NCBI GenBank assembly: GCA_003008705.1
Contig: PDUO01000039.1
Coordinates: forward strand, 317,300 to 381,299
Direction: 5' to 3'
DNA length: 64,000 nt
From: Pezicula radicicola
Lineage: Eukaryota; Ascomycota; Leotiomycetes; Helotiales; Dermateaceae
The notes under the pieces are model-generated. The model made no database searches. It was not told where the DNA came from and was given only the letters and a program-made list of their open reading frames with translations. Shown piece by piece: positions 22,724 through 33,487 of the stretch. Every line of letters begins with the position of its first letter. Within the stretch, counting starts at the first letter, position 1. Position numbers and translations under genes: made by a program.

Positions 22724-24709
22724 GTTATAAGTCTAGGTATTTACTAGTTATAATTAAAATCTACTAAAATATATTAAAAATAACTTAAATTAGTATCTAA
22801 AGATAATAAATCTATTATTTAATTTAAGTTTTTAATAAGAATTAATTTATTCTACTATATTCTAGTATTAAAAGTAGTTTATTATTTTAAAATAATATTT
22901 AATTAATAAATTAATATTAAAACTAATTATTTAAATTATTTATAATTAGATCTATATTAAACTAATTTAAATTATTTAAAATTAATATTTAAATATTAAA
23001 TAAANTTTTAAAATAAGTCTAATATATTTAATAAATTATCTAATATTATTAAAACTATAGTAGTCTTAAATATATTAAAATACTAGAATTTATAATTTTA
23101 AATTATTACTTTAATAGTTTATAAAACCTTATATAAGGTTTAATTATATATTAATCTAGACTTAGATTTAAAACTCTAGATTTTATTTATTCTAAATTAA
23201 CTTAATATATCTAAAATCTTAACTTAAATAAGACTAATAGAAACTATTATATTAAAGTAAAATAAATTATAAAAGAATACTCTAGATACCTTTAAATTAC
23301 TAAAGAACTAATAGAAATAATAGATTCTCTAATATAATAAAATAAATATTAATATTAGAGTTATTTCTAATTTTATAATTAAATTATTATCTTATAATAA
23401 ATAAAACTAGTATTTAAAAGTAATTATAACTATTATAAAATAAACTAAAGTCTAAAGTTATTAATTAAGTTTTTAATATTAAAGAATAATTTTTAAAATT
23501 AAAATATCTTAGAAAGGATTAAAATATTAATAAATAACTTTAAGAATAGAATAATATTTATATTAAAAATAAATAACTTAAATTAAAACTAATTACCTCT
23601 AATTAAATATTTATTAATTTTATNATTATAATAAATTAAATTAATTCTAGTTAATTAACTCTTAATAAAATAAAGATTTAAAAGAAGATTTATATAGACT
23701 AAGAATTAAATTAGTTTTATAATCTAGTTAATTGATTATAAGAGTACTATAAAGTCCTCTAAGCTATTAATTAACTAAGTTAATATATTTATATTATATT
23801 TTTAACTCTCTAAGAGTATCTAAATAATAATAATTCTATATTTATAAAGAGCTCCTAAGGAGGCTTTAATAAGTTTAAAAAGAAAGTATTAAAATACTTA
23901 TATAATAAAAATTACTAGTATATTAATTATCTATACCTTATTAAAGATCTAAAGTTAAACTTCTCTTTAGACTTAGAGGTAAAGAAGAAGATTATAAAAN
24001 TTATAAAATTAATAGAAACTAAAGCTAAGATAGATACTATAATAGTATATATTAATAAGTTTAATAAGAAAAATAAAAAGTTAGATAATAAAGCTAAACT
24101 AATTAAACTAAATTACTTTATAATTAAGATAAAGAAATAAATTAAATAAGAATATTAATCTAATAATAATTATAAAGAATATATATAATTAGTATTTATA
24201 TAAGTTTAATTATCCTTAGAAACTAAAGAATAGAAAGAATCTATATATAAATTAAAATACTATTAAACTCTAGACTCTATCTTTAATATCTATATAATTA
24301 ATTTAATTAATAACTTTTAAATTATTTAAATTATTAAACTAAAAGAAATTATTATTACTAGATATAATAAATATAATATTAAAGTCTTTAGATTAATAAT
24401 AATTATTATTAATATCTCTACTAGAAAAGATAAAATAGAGTTTTAAAATATTACTCTTTATAATAGATTTATAATTAATATTATATTTTTAAATAAATTA
24501 ACTTCTAAGAGTATCTACCTTAATACTAAATATAAGTACTTATATATAAAAGATAAAATATTTTACTTTTTAAAACTAATAAAAGATTACTAGATACTCT
24601 AAGATTAAACTTCTACTCTTCTTTTAAACTTCTAATTTATTTAAATAATAGATTTATTAATTATTTTTATTACTAGATATAGTAAAAATATTTATTACTA
24701 GATATAATA

Positions 24710-25353
24710 NNNNNNNNNNNNNNNNNNNNNNNNNNNNNNNNNNNNNNNNNNNNNNNNNNNNNNNNNNNNNNNNNNNNNNNNNNNNNNNNNNNNNNNNNNN
24801 NNNNNNNNNNNNNNNNNNNNNNNNNNNNNNNNNNNNNNNNNNNNNNNNNNNNNNNNNNNNNNNNNNNNNNNNNNNNNNNNNNNNNNNNNNNNNNNNNNNN
24901 NNNNNNNNNNNNNNNNNNNNNNNNNNNNNNNNNNNNNNNNNNNNNNNNNNNNNNNNNNNNNNNNNNNNNNNNNNNNNNNNNNNNNNNNNNNNNNNNNNNN
25001 NNNNNNNNNNNNNNNNNNNNNNNNNNNNNNNNNNNNNNNNNNNNNNNNNNNNNNNNNNNNNNNNNNNNNNNNNNNNNNNNNNNNNNNNNNNNNNNNNNNN
25101 NNNNNNNNNNNNNNNNNNNNNNNNNNNNNNNNNNNNNNNNNNNNNNNNNNNNNNNNNNNNNNNNNNNNNNNNNNNNNNNNNNNNNNNNNNNNNNNNNNNN
25201 NNNNNNNNNNNNNNNNNNNNNNNNNNNNNNNNNNNNNNNNNNNNNNNNNNNNNNNNNNNNNNNNNNNNNNNNNNNNNNNNNNNNNNNNNNNNNNNNNNNN
25301 NNNNNNNNNNNNNNNNNNNNNNNNNNNNNNNNNNNNNNNNNNNNNNNNNNNNN
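24710..25353. other. Assembly gap (644 N)
   Basis: A run of N inside the copia element. Isolated N also occur near 23005, 23624 and 24000, which fits low-quality assembly of a repeated AT-rich sequence. Confidence 0.99.
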
Positions 25354-28098
25354 GAGTATTTTACTCTAGAGATATCTAATTTAATAATAATTATATTTAT
25401 TTACTAAATAAAATTAATAGTTTAATTTTATTTAAAGAAGAACTTTAAGAACTAATAGAATTAATAGTATTATTAAAGAATAATAGATTATAAAATTAAA
25501 TTAATAATATATTTATTAAATAATTTTAAAATAAAAAAGATTTATTAATAAAAACTATACTTAAAATAACTAGCTTATTATAAGTAACCTAGTTAGAAGT
25601 TTAGAATTTAACTCTAATACTAGAAAAAGATTTATCTATAAGTTTAAATTAATAACTCTTAACTTCTATTATAATTACTTCTTTAGAATTATAATCTTTA
25701 AACCTTAATAATTTAATACTATTAAGTTTATTATCTATTCTTTCTAGAACTCTAAGTCTTCTAGATAAAATAAAGGATATTAATAATCTTTTTAATTTAA
25801 TTCTAAAGTCTATATATAACTTTTAATATATAAAAGACTAAGGTATAAACTAAATTTATAACTTTTTCTAAATTATTACTAAATATAACCCCTCTCTTAT
25901 TCTTATTAAAAAGTAAAATTAAAAGAATATTTATATAACTTAAATAATATAATTAGATAAGCTTTTAAAGTTCTATTTTATCTTCTTAGTAACTTATAAA
26001 CTTATTTAAAACTAGTTTATATAACTCTATTATAATCTACTTCTCTTTAAGCTTAAATTATAAAAATAAATACTTAAGTACTTATAAGTTTAAAGATTTA
26101 TAAAGGTAGTTAAGAAGGAATAAACTATATTAATAGATAAAGATATATTTTAATATATAATACTAAAGGAATTTATAACTAAATATATAAGAGAAAATAA
26201 TACTAGTTAATAATATAATCTATTACTCTTAATCTAGATATTTAAATATAAATTTAATTAAGATAAATACTTAATTAAATATAAAGTAAGACTTTATATA
26301 TATAAAGATTTTTAAAAAATTAATAAAGAAATATATATAGTTATATTAGTTATATAAACCTTTTATATTATTTATATAATAATAATTTTATTTAATCTTA
26401 AAATTAAATAATATAATACTATTAATATCTTTATTAATATAAAATTATTTAATCTAATATTATATTAATTTCTAAAGGGATTTAAACTATTAATAAATTA
26501 GAATTATATATTAAAAGATACTAGTTAAAAGTTCTTTCTTATAATATAAATATCTTTATATTATTAGTATTATCTTCTAGTTTATATACTAGAAGAACTA
26601 GATATTTATTAAGTATCTAAAGTTAATTATTTATTTATTAATAAATAAATTAGAATCTTATTCTTTATTAATAATATTCTATTTATTTATTATAAATATA
26701 ATTAAATAAAAGTCTTTAAACTTAAATTTAAACTTCTTAATAGATTTAAAATCTATAAACTAGATAATATTAATTACTTTCTTAGTATTAGAGTTATTTA
26801 GAATAGATCTAATAAGAAGTTCTAACTTATTTAAGATTCTTATATTAAGAAACTTATAATTAAATTTAATATAAATATCTTAGAAAAAGTACTATTAATA
26901 TCTATTTTAATTTATAAATACCTCTTAAATAATAATAAATCTATAACTCTAGAAATCTAAACTAAATATTAATAACTTTAGTATTATTTATATTAAACTA
27001 GATATTATATATTCTATATTAATACTAGTATAATTCTTAAAGAACTTCTTAAAACTCTATATAGTAGTAGTTAATTAACTCTTAGAATATTTATAGTATA
27101 TCTAGTTCTAGACTTTTTTATATAATAGAAATAAACTAGATAAACTAGTTATAAACCTATATAATATATTTAATAATATAATTATATAGATTATATATTA
27201 ATATATTATAGTTCTTAAAGCTATATAGAGATACTCTTTAAAGTATTAATTTATTAGAAAATAATAATATAAAGAAGTATTATAATATCTAGTACTAAAG
27301 CTAAATTAATAACTCTATCTCTAGTTATATAGAAACTAATCTAGTAGTTTTAATTTTTTAAATTAATTAAATTTAAACCTATAAGTATTCTAATATTATA
27401 TTATAATAATTAATAAATAATTTATCTTTTAATTATTAATATACTAAAGCTTAAAACTAAACTAAAGTATATTAATATTTACTAAAGTTAGTTATAATAA
27501 GAGATTTAATATAACTATATCTATATAGATTAGATTCTAATTAATAAAATAATAACTAATAGTTTTATAAAGTTATTATTAGTTTAGAAATATACTAATT
27601 TTATTTATTAATTAAATCTAATAGATATAGAATATCTAGTTTATTTAGTAATTTAATAATCTAAATTTAATATAAAATAAACTAATTCTAATATAAAATA
27701 ACCTATATATCTACCTCTTAGACCTCTTATAAGTCTCTAACTAGTCTCTTAATACCTTTATTAAACTATAGTTCTTAAACTAATAACTATAGTATATTTA
27801 TTTAAAGTATACTTTAAATATATTTAAAACTATTAAAATTTAAAGATACTAGCTAATAGTCTTATATAACTATTTTTATACTTTTAGATATTATATTCCT
27901 TTAAATTAATAGAATTACTATAAGAATTATTTTTATTTCTTATTTATATTACTTTTCTATATAATTAAAATTCTATTAAATTTTATTTAAATCTCTAAAT
28001 AACTTTATTTTCTACCTATATAGATAATTACTTTTATTCTATAAGGTTTATATATATAGTCTATTTCTAGTCTTTCTTCTTTTAAGTCTATAAGGGTA

Positions 28099-28631
28099 TA
28101 TTATCTAGTAATTATATATTCCTTATATTAGAACTATTGTGTTAGGGCAAGTCTCATTTTCGATCAGGTAATTAGGCTTGGCCTGAATTACTATATAAAA
28201 GCCCAGGCAGGAAGCCTTGGGAACAATAACAATTTGACGTTCTTTTATACCTACCCCATCTTTGACGATATTGACGATTTTGACTATATTATGTGATTAT
28301 ATTCTATATCTATTTATCGTCTTATATTGCAGCCTCTACTCCACGTCCTGCGTTTCTATATATGTGGTCTAGAGATTTACCCTCCTACACTATAGTATTA
28401 AATATATCCTTATTTTATCTCTTATATTATATAAAAATATCTTATATATATAGAGTAAACTATATATACTTTATATATCTAAAATAGTCTATTTTATATA
28501 GTATTTAGGCCTTTTACGATACCTCCTACTTTATATATTAAACCTACTAGTTGGCCTCTCTTTTAGACGGCTAGTTCTCACAATTCACTCATTATATGCA
28601 TATACAATTTCCACTAGTTCGAAGCTCAATA
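28099..28631 (+). repeat. Right LTR of the copia element, split by a nested solo LTR
   Basis: It starts tattatctagtaatt and ends gaagctcaata, directly before ggatc. The total of 533 bp minus the 256-bp insertion gives 277 bp, the same as the left LTR. Its last 80 bp retain more C and G than the left copy. Confidence 0.85.
28138..28389. mobile_element. Solo LTR of a second retrotransposon family, nested in the right LTR
   Basis: A 252-bp block starting tgtgttagggcaagtc and ending ctcctaca (TG...CA) interrupts the copia LTR and is flanked by the duplicated ctat (28134-28137 and 28390-28393). It contains a TATA-like tactatataaaagccc. Its GC content is clearly higher than its surroundings, so it probably arrived after most of the RIP, then lost its interior by LTR-LTR recombination. 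Confidence 0.82.
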
Positions 28632-28878
28632 GGATCGCTTCCATAATACACAGGTGATATCGAATATCGACGTTCTAATACCAGGAGTTTGCATTGTATA
28701 TCGGACTCTTTATTTACTACCTACTAAAGTCGAACTAGAACAGGAATACTCGTTTTAGAAAGTAAGTCCTAAGCTACTAGCATGATCCGGATTCCCATGT
28801 GTTATTGCGCCGAGTCGGATTATTCATTACAACATCCTGGAGTAACGATGCTATATGAGAGCTCTGCCAGCCTTAAGG

Positions 28879-29997
28879 TTAGAGATGTATAGTTTGGGTT
28901 CCAGGAGGACGAGTATGGCTTACATATGGAGGAAAAATCAATGTAAAATGGGTTCCTGGGGTTTTGGCAATGGCCGTTTTTGTGCCTTTAGGGAACAAGG
29001 TATCCCAGCCATTGGGTCCGAAGTCCTGCCTGTCCTCCAGCATGAACTTGGTGACCTTGCTGCTCAAATCTAATCCCGAGGTAGCAGCGCTGCCCGGAGG
29101 ATAAACACCATTGGTAGCCCAGATCATGAATATCTCTGGCACAAGCTGATTACTCGAGGCGCAAGTAAGTGGCTCAGGTTTGTACTCCTCGACCCGAACA
29201 ATCGTGGCGTTAAAATGGTCCAAGAGCCATTTCGGCGCTTGCTTAGTCCCCCAATTCCCCATAAGACCTTGACTGGAGAGAGTGTTGACAACAACCATAG
29301 GTAAAGCCTCAAATACTGCGCGGCAAGGGCTGTCGATTAATATGAGCTTCTCTACCTGGACCGGCCCTCCGTCATCTTCAGTTACGTGGTTTATCAGATA
29401 TTTGGCCACCTCGAAGCAGTAGTACCCTCCGGCGGACCATCCACCGAGAATGTACGGCCCTTTGGGTTGTAGCTGACGGATTTCGGCGGCCCATATTGGG
29501 GCGATATCTGGGATGGGAGGAAACTTTCCGGGCTCAGAGAGGAATGGACTATTTAGTCCATAGAGACAAATTCCAGGACCTAATGGCGGGAGACGTGCGT
29601 ACGACATAGCAGAACCGGAGCCATCTGGTAGGAGAAAGATTATCTTCTTCGACGTTTTTGGTGAGCCTTGGAGTCGGAGGGAAAGGGGCTGTAGAGGGAT
29701 TGTCGAATCTGTTGCATCGGCGGCGCTGGTAGAGGTCGGTGGAGATAGGCCACCGAGACTTGGTAGGGACTTGAACTGTGCAAGAAAGGCCTCTAATCTC
29801 TCCACTGTTGGGTAGGATGAAAGAAGATCGGATGGAAGATCTAACCCAGTGGCCTTGCGCGCCCGTATAATGATAGATTCCGCTAACAGCTTATCAACGC
29901 CTAGCTGGACAAATTCAACCTCAGGGCCAAGCTCCTCTATTGGCTCGTCGACTTCTTGAGCGATGATGCTCAATATCTGGTCTACGAGAGCAAGCAT
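28879..29997 (-). CDS. Stand-alone pseudo-ACP-thioesterase didomain
   Basis: A single exon of 372 aa. Residues 1-75 or so have the fold pattern of the ACP domain at the end of NR-PKSs (EFVQLGVDKLLAESIIIRA), but the invariant phosphopantetheine serine of GxDSL is lysine (codon AAG). The domain therefore cannot carry a substrate. Residues 110-372 are an NR-PKS-type thioesterase with the nucleophile elbow GGWSAGG, a downstream LIDSPC acidic position and a late PGTHFTL histidine. The last 20 residues are divergent. The likely role is release or editing of polyketide from a partner synthase, with the dead ACP acting as a docking piece. I recall the same unusual layout in the Metarhizium olivetolic acid gene set (HR-PKS, NR-PKS and a pseudo-ACP-TE); this is from memory and unchecked. 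The start ATG at 29997 precedes the ACP fold by a normal distance. Confidence 0.9.
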   Translation of the reverse strand: MLALVDQILSIIAQEVDEPIEELGPEVEFVQLGVDKLLAESIIIRARKATGLDLPSDLLSSYPTVERLEAFLAQFKSLPSLGGLSPPTSTSAADATDSTIPLQPLSLRLQGSPKTSKKIIFLLPDGSGSAMSYARLPPLGPGICLYGLNSPFLSEPGKFPPIPDIAPIWAAEIRQLQPKGPYILGGWSAGGYYCFEVAKYLINHVTEDDGGPVQVEKLILIDSPCRAVFEALPMVVVNTLSSQGLMGNWGTKQAPKWLLDHFNATIVRVEEYKPEPLTCASSNQLVPEIFMIWATNGVYPPGSAATSGLDLSSKVTKFMLEDRQDFGPNGWDTLFPKGTKTAIAKTPGTHFTLIFPPYVSHTRPPGTQTIHL

Positions 29998-30294
29998 CGT
30001 TTGCTGAAATCGAAGGGAATCTATTCGGGAAAACCGAGAGTATGTGCGTGCCTGCCTGCCTGCCTGCGATCGAGGCGACCAATGAATCTCCTTTGGCTTG
30101 GAGCATTGGTCTGCTTATAAACGAGCTCACTGTTATCGCACCCGGCTTTGCACTCTCTACAAGACCCGAAGTTGTGGTTTATTGTGTAGGGGTCCACGGC
30201 GGGACACTATTCAGCAGATCCACATGCAAGGTAGATAAGCTACAGCAGTAATGTACATGTAGATATCGTTAGGGTCAGGGCCAGAGTCAGATCA

Positions 30295-30358
30295 GGTCAG
30301 GGTTAACTCAGGGCCGAGACAAGGTCAACTCAGGGCCATGACAAGGTCAACTTAGAGT
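30295..30358. repeat. Tandem repeat, about 19-bp unit, three copies
   Basis: Successive units resemble caaggtcaactcagggccatga, with single-base differences between copies. Confidence 0.7.
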
Positions 30359-30360
30359 TA

Positions 30361-30986
30361 ATCGTGTGCCCCTGACCTCCAGAATAATACTATCCCCCCC
30401 CTAAATGAACCTAAATTCCCTGCCAGCCCCACTACACTAAGGAAGGACATGAGCTGAGTGGTTAGAGGCCCTTGTGTGCCTTGTTGTACCGGCTAAAATC
30501 TGGTCTGTTGTAAAGGTTAGAGCGTATGTAGAAACTTCGAGAGACTTGCTAGCGCTGAACCGAGCAGATTTTTATTTGCCTAACACCCCGGAAAGCTGCC
30601 TACACTACCCTTGTGTTTGCAAGGAATTTAGGTTCATTTAGGGTGGGGGATAGTAGGTCTCGTTCCTCACGCCACTACCTCCTCTGGTAGTGTGTCTCGC
30701 CATAACAAAACACTTGCTAAAATGCAATAGCTAAATAAGCTAGACTTTATGTAGGGTTTTATACAAGTTTATTTATATTTGTATAATTAAGTAAGAAGGC
30801 TAAGAGTATTAAGGAGAAGAGTATTAAGTAAAAGAGAGAAGAGTATTAGAATATCGGGAAGTACGAAGTCTAGCTTACTCAGCTGAAGCGTTTTGGCAAG
30901 TGTTTCGTTTTGGCCAGACACACTACCAGAGGAGGTAGTGGGGTAAGGAACGAGACCCATTATTCCGGAGGTCAGGGGTACACGAT
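30361..30986. mobile_element. MITE (outer element, about 360 bp without the insertion) interrupted by a second MITE
   Basis: The ends atcgtgtgcccctgacctcc and its complement at the right (ggaggtcaggggtacacgat) are flanked by TA (30359-30360 and 30987-30988). Long inverted arms continue through gtctcgttcc and cactacctcctctgg. The left arm is split by a TA-flanked insertion at 30390-30653. Partial kin lies at 16509-16580. Confidence 0.8.
30390..30653. mobile_element. MITE (inner element) of the ctatccccccc family
   Basis: 264 bp with inverted ends ctatcccccccctaaatgaa and complement, followed by cctaaattcc. TA lies at both borders (30388-30389 and 30654-30655). Its ends match the separate element at 33222-33398. 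Confidence 0.8.
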
Positions 30987-31162
30987 TACTGGGGATCAAA
31001 ATATACGGTAAAAATACTCGGCCAGATGGATGCTCGCTATATATTATAACTATTTTGTATACAAAAACGATTGGCGTACGATACCGTCCACGAACTACAC
31101 GAAAGGGCCTACTGTTGCCTGAGAAATAATAACTTCTTAGTGCTTAGCTATCTATGTTGTGT

Positions 31163-32563
31163 TCACTTCTTGTAGTGCTGGGTAAAATCATATCGCAGGT
31201 TAAGTCGCTCCAGGAGAAATTCTTTCCTCAGCTCATCACTCTTGTGCCACTCCGGCCTCTGTCGGAGCTTCTCCACGGGCAGCCGGCAAGTAGTCTTCAA
31301 GAAATTTTCGGTCGTTACGGGATTCACAACAGTGTGCCACTTCTCCCTCCTCTTATCGCTGTACACGTCAAGGATGGAAGTGTCAGCAAGACCGTTCCAG
31401 ATGCCTATGAAGCAATCGGCCAGGCCACCCACGTCAACGAAGCCTCCGGTGACGCCTAGTCCTCCCAATGGGTTGCAGAGATGAGCGGCGTCTGAGGCCA
31501 GGAGAATCCGTCCAACACGCATCGATGATACGCACCGTTGGTGGATTTTATGGGGAGCCCATCCTAACATCTTGTATCCGTCGGGTTTGGGATGTCCTGG
31601 TAGGATTTCTTCGAGTCGGCTAGGAAGCCGTTTTTCAACCTCTTCACTAGACAATTCACCCGGCTCTGAGTATGTGATGCGGAAAAGGCCGTCCTTGGTA
31701 AGTTTTGCAGCGATCTATGTTCGTTTAATTAGCACTGCTAAGGCCTTGGGGAAAGCTCTTAAGGAAGCCTAGACTTACGAAGAAGTTGGTCGGGTGCGAG
31801 ATGAAGTTGGCATGGGTGAAGCCAAACTTGCCCTCCAGATCATACCATGTCTGCCGCGTATCGGTCAGTAATTCTCTTATGGTAATTCATGGGTGACAAC
31901 GAAGAACCTACGTCGGTCGACACCAGCTGAACATCCCAAGTCTTGCCGGGAAACTCATCACCAAAAAGTGATTTTCGGACCGTGCTATGTGCTCCATCAC
32001 AGCCGACGACATAGTCAGCCTCGATCCTCTTCTGCTCGCCGTTTACCACGACATCGACCCAGGCTTTCTCGTCGTCCTGGCCCACCTCGGTGACTTTGTG
32101 GCTCCAGGAAACCGTAACGAGGGGGTTGTCCTCTACCCGTTTGACGAGGATTTCGAGCAAATCCTCTTGAGGCAGGCAAGCTGATCGAAGGTCCTGGCCA
32201 TCAATGTCACTGATGATTCCCGTATCCAGGACACCGTAGGCCGTGTAGTCGCCGCCAAATTGCCGCTGGGAGAAAGTAGTAGGGGGAAACCCGCGGCTAC
32301 GAATCTCCTCCAGAACGCCTGCGTGTTGCAGATCTGCAATGGCAGCCGTTCCATAATAGGCCGCCCGGGGGCGTCGGTCAACATCCGCAGCCCCCTCCAG
32401 CACCTGGGTGGGGATATTCTCCTTGGAGAGTAGCAAGGCTAACAGCATGCCAGCAGGGCCGGCGCCGACGATAACAACCTAATTTTGCAGGTATTAGCAT
32501 GGTGTACCTCGGCTTTGGGGCAGGCTATCGACTTGCCTTCTTGAAAGGACGTTCCTGAGCCAT
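31163..32563 (-). CDS. FAD-dependent aromatic monooxygenase (class A flavoprotein), 4 exons, first intron GC-AG
   Basis: Exons (minus strand): 32563-32537, 32478-31912, 31850-31779 and 31714-31163. The product is 405 aa. The dinucleotide-binding motif VVIVGAGPAGM is assembled across intron 1, whose donor is GCAAGT after AAG (a GC-AG intron) and whose acceptor is attag. The DG motif is seen in VVGCDGAHSTVR. The second FAD contact is LLASDAAHLCNPLGGLG, with serine where GD is usual (SDAAH). The protein resembles salicylate- or phenol-hydroxylase-like enzymes that hydroxylate phenolic rings, sometimes with decarboxylation or dearomatisation, in fungal polyketide pathways. A ring-oxidation step on the NR-PKS product is the natural inference. 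Introns 2-4 have clear gtaag-type donors (intron 2 is gtaggt) and CTAAT-type branches. Confidence 0.88.
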
Positions 32564-32874
32564 TGCAAGATATAGATTTATACTACAGTGAAGTGTGAAT
32601 TGACCGTAGTGTTGAGTTGAAATGTTCTTGAAGGTATCTCTGGGAAGGATTCAGTATAATGACAAGTATTTGATTCTTTACACCCCGGATTGAGTGAAGA
32701 ATGAGATATTATTGAGAGGTTTATGTATGCTGCTACCGAGAGCTGACCTTCGGGCTGATGGCACGACATGAATGACGTGACTGACCACGGGGACCTGTAT
32801 CTAGAGTGTTATTCTGTCAAGGGATCCTTACTTCCCCGTCACCCCGCTAGAAATCCTTAACAGCGTTGTCTCTA

Positions 32875-33053
32875 CGAAGGTGCCGGGGGTAATATTTTAC
32901 TCACCGCCTTCGTAGGGACAAAATACAGGGGTGCTGGCCGGGGTGAATTCTTCTGTGCACACCTTGAATTAGTGGTAATCAGCTGGTAATTATTCTGCCA
33001 GGCATAAACCCCTGTAGAGCGGTGTGCAAAACATTCCCCCCCCGGCACCTTCG
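32875..33053. mobile_element. MITE, 179 bp, TA-flanked
   Basis: Inverted ends cgaaggtgccgggggtaata and ggcaccttcg, with matching ccccc/ggggg tracts and ttttgcacac against ttttactcac. TA lies outside both (32873-32874 and 33054-33055). It lies in the shared upstream region of the divergent monooxygenase and SDR genes. Confidence 0.75.
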
Positions 33054-33221
33054 TATTATAAGGTTATGCCGCCTTCCGGGCATCACTAAGGGTCAGGCCC
33101 TGTAGTTCAGGAAAGTCCGAACAACCCTGTATACAGGGTCCTATATGTAGGGTGCTACCAAGGAACCATGCTCTATATTTGCCCGTAATACCGGGAGAAA
33201 GTAAAATTTAATAAATACCTA

Positions 33222-33398
33222 CTATCCCCCCCCTTAAATAGAGGTTATTTAGTGGGCTCTGTGGGTCGGATACGTAGAAGATTTAAGAGGCCTGACAGAG
33301 GCCTGGCAGGCTACAAGTACACCTATTCCTATTTATTAGACACCCTAGATAGCTCGGCCTACCCGCCCACCAAATAACCTCTATTTAGGGGGGGATAG
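33222..33398. mobile_element. MITE, 177 bp, ctatccccccc family
   Basis: Inverted ends of about 29 bp (ctatcccccccc, ttaaatagaggttattta and complement), flanked by TA (33220-33221 and 33399-33400). The element ends only 89 bp before the SDR start codon at 33488. Confidence 0.82.
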
Positions 33399-33487
33399 TA
33401 GAGCCCCAATATATTCAATAGCGCTGCTTTGACTGCTGCGAAACCTAACATCATCCCAGCGCTGTGAAAGTGAGGACTTCGAGTAGC

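Larger units (their letters stand above)
22447..28631 (+). mobile_element. Ty1/copia LTR retrotransposon, RIP-degraded
   Basis: Two LTRs of exactly 277 bp (22447-22723, and 28099-28631 after removing a nested 252-bp solo LTR and its 4-bp duplication) bound the element. The 5-bp sequence ggatc is duplicated outside them (22442-22446 and 28632-28636). A purine stretch (aagggta) precedes the right LTR. The interior is almost pure A+T with stops in all frames. A conceptual plus-strand reading near 26420-26560 still aligns by eye to copia reverse transcriptase (the NAFLNAKL...PEGFK region), and one near 27290-27480 to copia RNase H (STEAEL...KTKL). Coding order and direction are therefore plus. 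A 644-base N gap interrupts it. The element separates the HR-PKS side from the NR-PKS side of the cluster. Confidence 0.9.
29998..31162. other. Intergenic region rich in repeats
   Basis: It contains a short cctg run near 30047-30064, tandem 19-bp units at about 30295-30358 and a nested pair of MITEs at 30361-30986. No gene was found. It holds the promoter of the pseudo-ACP-TE gene and the 3' end of the flavin monooxygenase gene. Confidence 0.65.

Noticed and set aside
22447..28631. Centromere-like AT-rich island
   Set aside because: LTRs of equal length, a target-site duplication and residual reverse transcriptase and RNase H patterns explain it as a RIP-degraded retrotransposon.
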